Source of the DNA: Roseovarius mucosus DSM 17069
Lineage (GTDB): Bacteria; Pseudomonadota; Alphaproteobacteria; Rhodobacterales; Rhodobacteraceae
DNA: 64,000 bases
Assembly: GCF_000768555.3 (NCBI RefSeq)
Contig: NZ_KN293978.2
Coordinates: forward strand, 62,001 to 126,000
Reading direction: 5' to 3'
Shown here piece after piece: positions 62,872 through 64,000 of this stretch (within the stretch, counting starts at the first letter, position 1; the number at the start of each line of letters is the position of its first letter). The notes beneath the pieces are model-generated. The model saw nothing but the letters and a program-made list of their open reading frames with translations, had not been told where the DNA came from and made no database searches. A program made the position numbers and the translations under genes.

Positions 62872-62955
62872 GGGAACTCTCGCAAAGGGGCGGCCAAGAC
62901 GGCGTTTTACAAGGCAGGGTAAACCGCTTTAAAGGGGGGCAAAAGGGCTAATGCG

Positions 62956-64000
62956 ATGGGACATGAAGGCATGCGGTTCGGCTTTGAGAAACTGGCACAG
63001 GATGGCGCGGCGCGGGCAGGGGTGATCCACACGCCGCGCGGGGACATCCGCACGCCTGCCTTCATGCCGGTGGGCACGGCGGCGACGGTCAAGGCGATGA
63101 TGCCCGAGAGCGTGCGCGCCACCGGGGCGGATATCCTGCTTGGTAATACCTATCACTTGATGCTGCGGCCCGGTGCCGAGCGGATTGACCGCTTGGGCGG
63201 TTTGCACCGCTTCATGAACTGGGAGCGGCCGATCCTGACGGATTCGGGCGGTTTTCAGGTGATGAGCCTTGCCGGGTTGCGCAAGCTGACCGAGCAGGGT
63301 GTGACCTTCAAAAGCCATATCGACGGCTCCAAGCACGAGCTGACACCGGAGCGGTCGATGGAAATTCAGCGCCTTCTCGGGTCGGATATCGTGATGTGTT
63401 TCGACGAATGCCCCGCCTTGCCCGCGAGTGACAAGGCGGTGGCCGAGAGTATGCGGCTGAGCATGCGGTGGGCGGCGCGCTCGAAGGAGGCGTTTGGCGA
63501 CCGGCCGGGTCATGCGCTCTTTGGCATCATGCAGGGCGGGGTGACGCCCGAACTGCGCGAAGAGAGTGCCGAGGCGCTCAAGGCTATCGGGTTTGATGGC
63601 TATGCCGTGGGCGGCCTCGCGGTGGGCGAGGGGCAGGAGGCAATGTTTGGCGTGCTGGATTATGCCACCGGTTTCCTGCCCGAGGATCGTCCGCGATACC
63701 TGATGGGGGTGGGCAAGCCGGATGACATCGTGGGTGCCGTGAAGCGTGGCATCGACATGATGGATTGTGTGCTACCCAGCCGGTCGGGGCGCACGGGGCA
63801 GGTGTTTACGCGGCATGGCGTGGTCAATATCAAGAACGCGCGCCATCAGGATGATCCGCGCCCGCTGGATGAGGCCTGCACCTGTCCGGCCTGCCGCAAT
63901 TATTCCCGTGCCTATCTGCATCATGTGTTCCGGTCGCAGGAAATCATCAGCTCCATGCTGCTGACATGGCACAACCTGCATTATTTTCAGCAGATCATGG
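62956..64000 (+). CDS. tgt: tRNA-guanine transglycosylase, 3' truncated by window edge
   Basis: Exchanges guanine 34 for preQ1 in Asp, Asn, His and Tyr tRNAs on the way to queuosine. The open frame runs to the window edge, so about the last 25 residues are missing. Catalytic motifs: [11 protein letters not shown] (general base region), [16 protein letters not shown] (nucleophile Asp region), zinc ligands CTCPAC and the WHNLHYF histidine. ATG 62956 is chosen; ATG 62971 is an alternative five codons later. It is divergent from the SPFH gene. Confidence 0.93.
   Translation, partial: MGHEGMRFGFEKLAQDGAARAGVIHTPRGDIRTPAFMPVGTAATVKAMMPESVRATGADILLGNTYHLMLRPGAERIDRLGGLHRFMNWERPILTDSGGFQVMSLAGLRKLTEQGVTFKSHIDGSKHELTPERSMEIQRLLGSDIVMCFDECPALPASDKAVAESMRLSMRWAARSKEAFGDRPGHALFGIMQGGVTPELREESAEALKAIGFDGYAVGGLAVGEGQEAMFGVLDYATGFLPEDRPRYLMGVGKPDDIVGAVKRGIDMMDCVLPSRSGRTGQVFTRHGVVNIKNARHQDDPRPLDEACTCPACRNYSRAYLHHVFRSQEIISSMLLTWHNLHYFQQIM

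Noticed and set aside
1..64000. CRISPR array, insertion sequence or prophage
   Set aside because: No regularly spaced direct repeats, transposase, integrase or phage structural gene was found on either strand.

Overview
The window reads as chromosomal DNA of a GC-rich alphaproteobacterium of the Rhodobacteraceae (Roseobacter-type). Protein families and gene orders that point there include hfq-hflX, trkA-trkH, the cysG/DUF2849/cysI/cysH/DUF934 sulfate-assimilation run, a dctB-dctD plus TRAP transporter locus, a DksA with a single zinc-finger cysteine, and short GC-rich intergenic repeats. No insertion sequence, phage, plasmid backbone or CRISPR array was seen. About 65 genes are packed tightly, many with 1-14 nt overlaps.

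Layout: 1-5.0 kb holds the 3' part of an MFS transporter, argD and argF (arginine synthesis) and a 6-phosphogluconate dehydrogenase. 5.0-8.8 kb is a birA-coaX-rnj-DUF2478 run. 8.9-13.5 kb carries trkA-trkH (potassium uptake) and hfq-hflX. 13.6-20.3 kb is a GDP-mannose to GDP-L-fucose cassette (manC, gmd, fcl). Set into it are a methyltransferase-like coiled-coil protein, a sulfotransferase and two stretches that look like decayed coding sequence; this is the most accessory-looking part. A tRNA-Asn with a strong terminator follows. 20.8-28 kb is a set of separate genes: an MBL hydrolase, an orphan histidine kinase, a DEAD-box helicase, a glycosyltransferase, a MaoC hydratase, a HAD hydrolase and a flavin reductase.

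28-34.5 kb is a complete dicarboxylate-type TRAP system (dctP, dctQ, dctM) with its two-component pair dctB-dctD. Two tandem palindromes upstream of dctP look like the regulator's operator. The DctD-like protein lacks both the GAFTGA region and the Walker A lysine expected of a sigma-54 activator. 34.5-43.9 kb carries AlgH, a DsbD-N-type protein, the N-end-rule transferase bpt, an RDD protein, a YbaK deacylase, glnE, a lipoprotein, an RlmI-like methyltransferase and a coupled PIN protein. 43.9-47.7 kb is a MoxR/VWA chaperone-like group with a DUF2927 lipoprotein and a 55-residue membrane protein.

47.9-52.4 kb holds dksA, a flavoprotein monooxygenase, a J-domain protein, infC (apparently starting at AUA) and an Ala-rich anchored repeat protein. 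52.4-58.5 kb is fpr, the sulfate-assimilation operon and a divergent Lrp/AsnC regulator. 58.5-64 kb holds tpiA, two Fe-S assembly proteins, a zinc-protease/RimK fusion, NfeD plus a stomatin-like SPFH protein, and a truncated tgt. The strongest second-look items are the infC start, the DctD-like regulator with its tandem operators, the protease-RimK fusion, the dispersed repeat family, and the decorated fucose cassette with its remnants.
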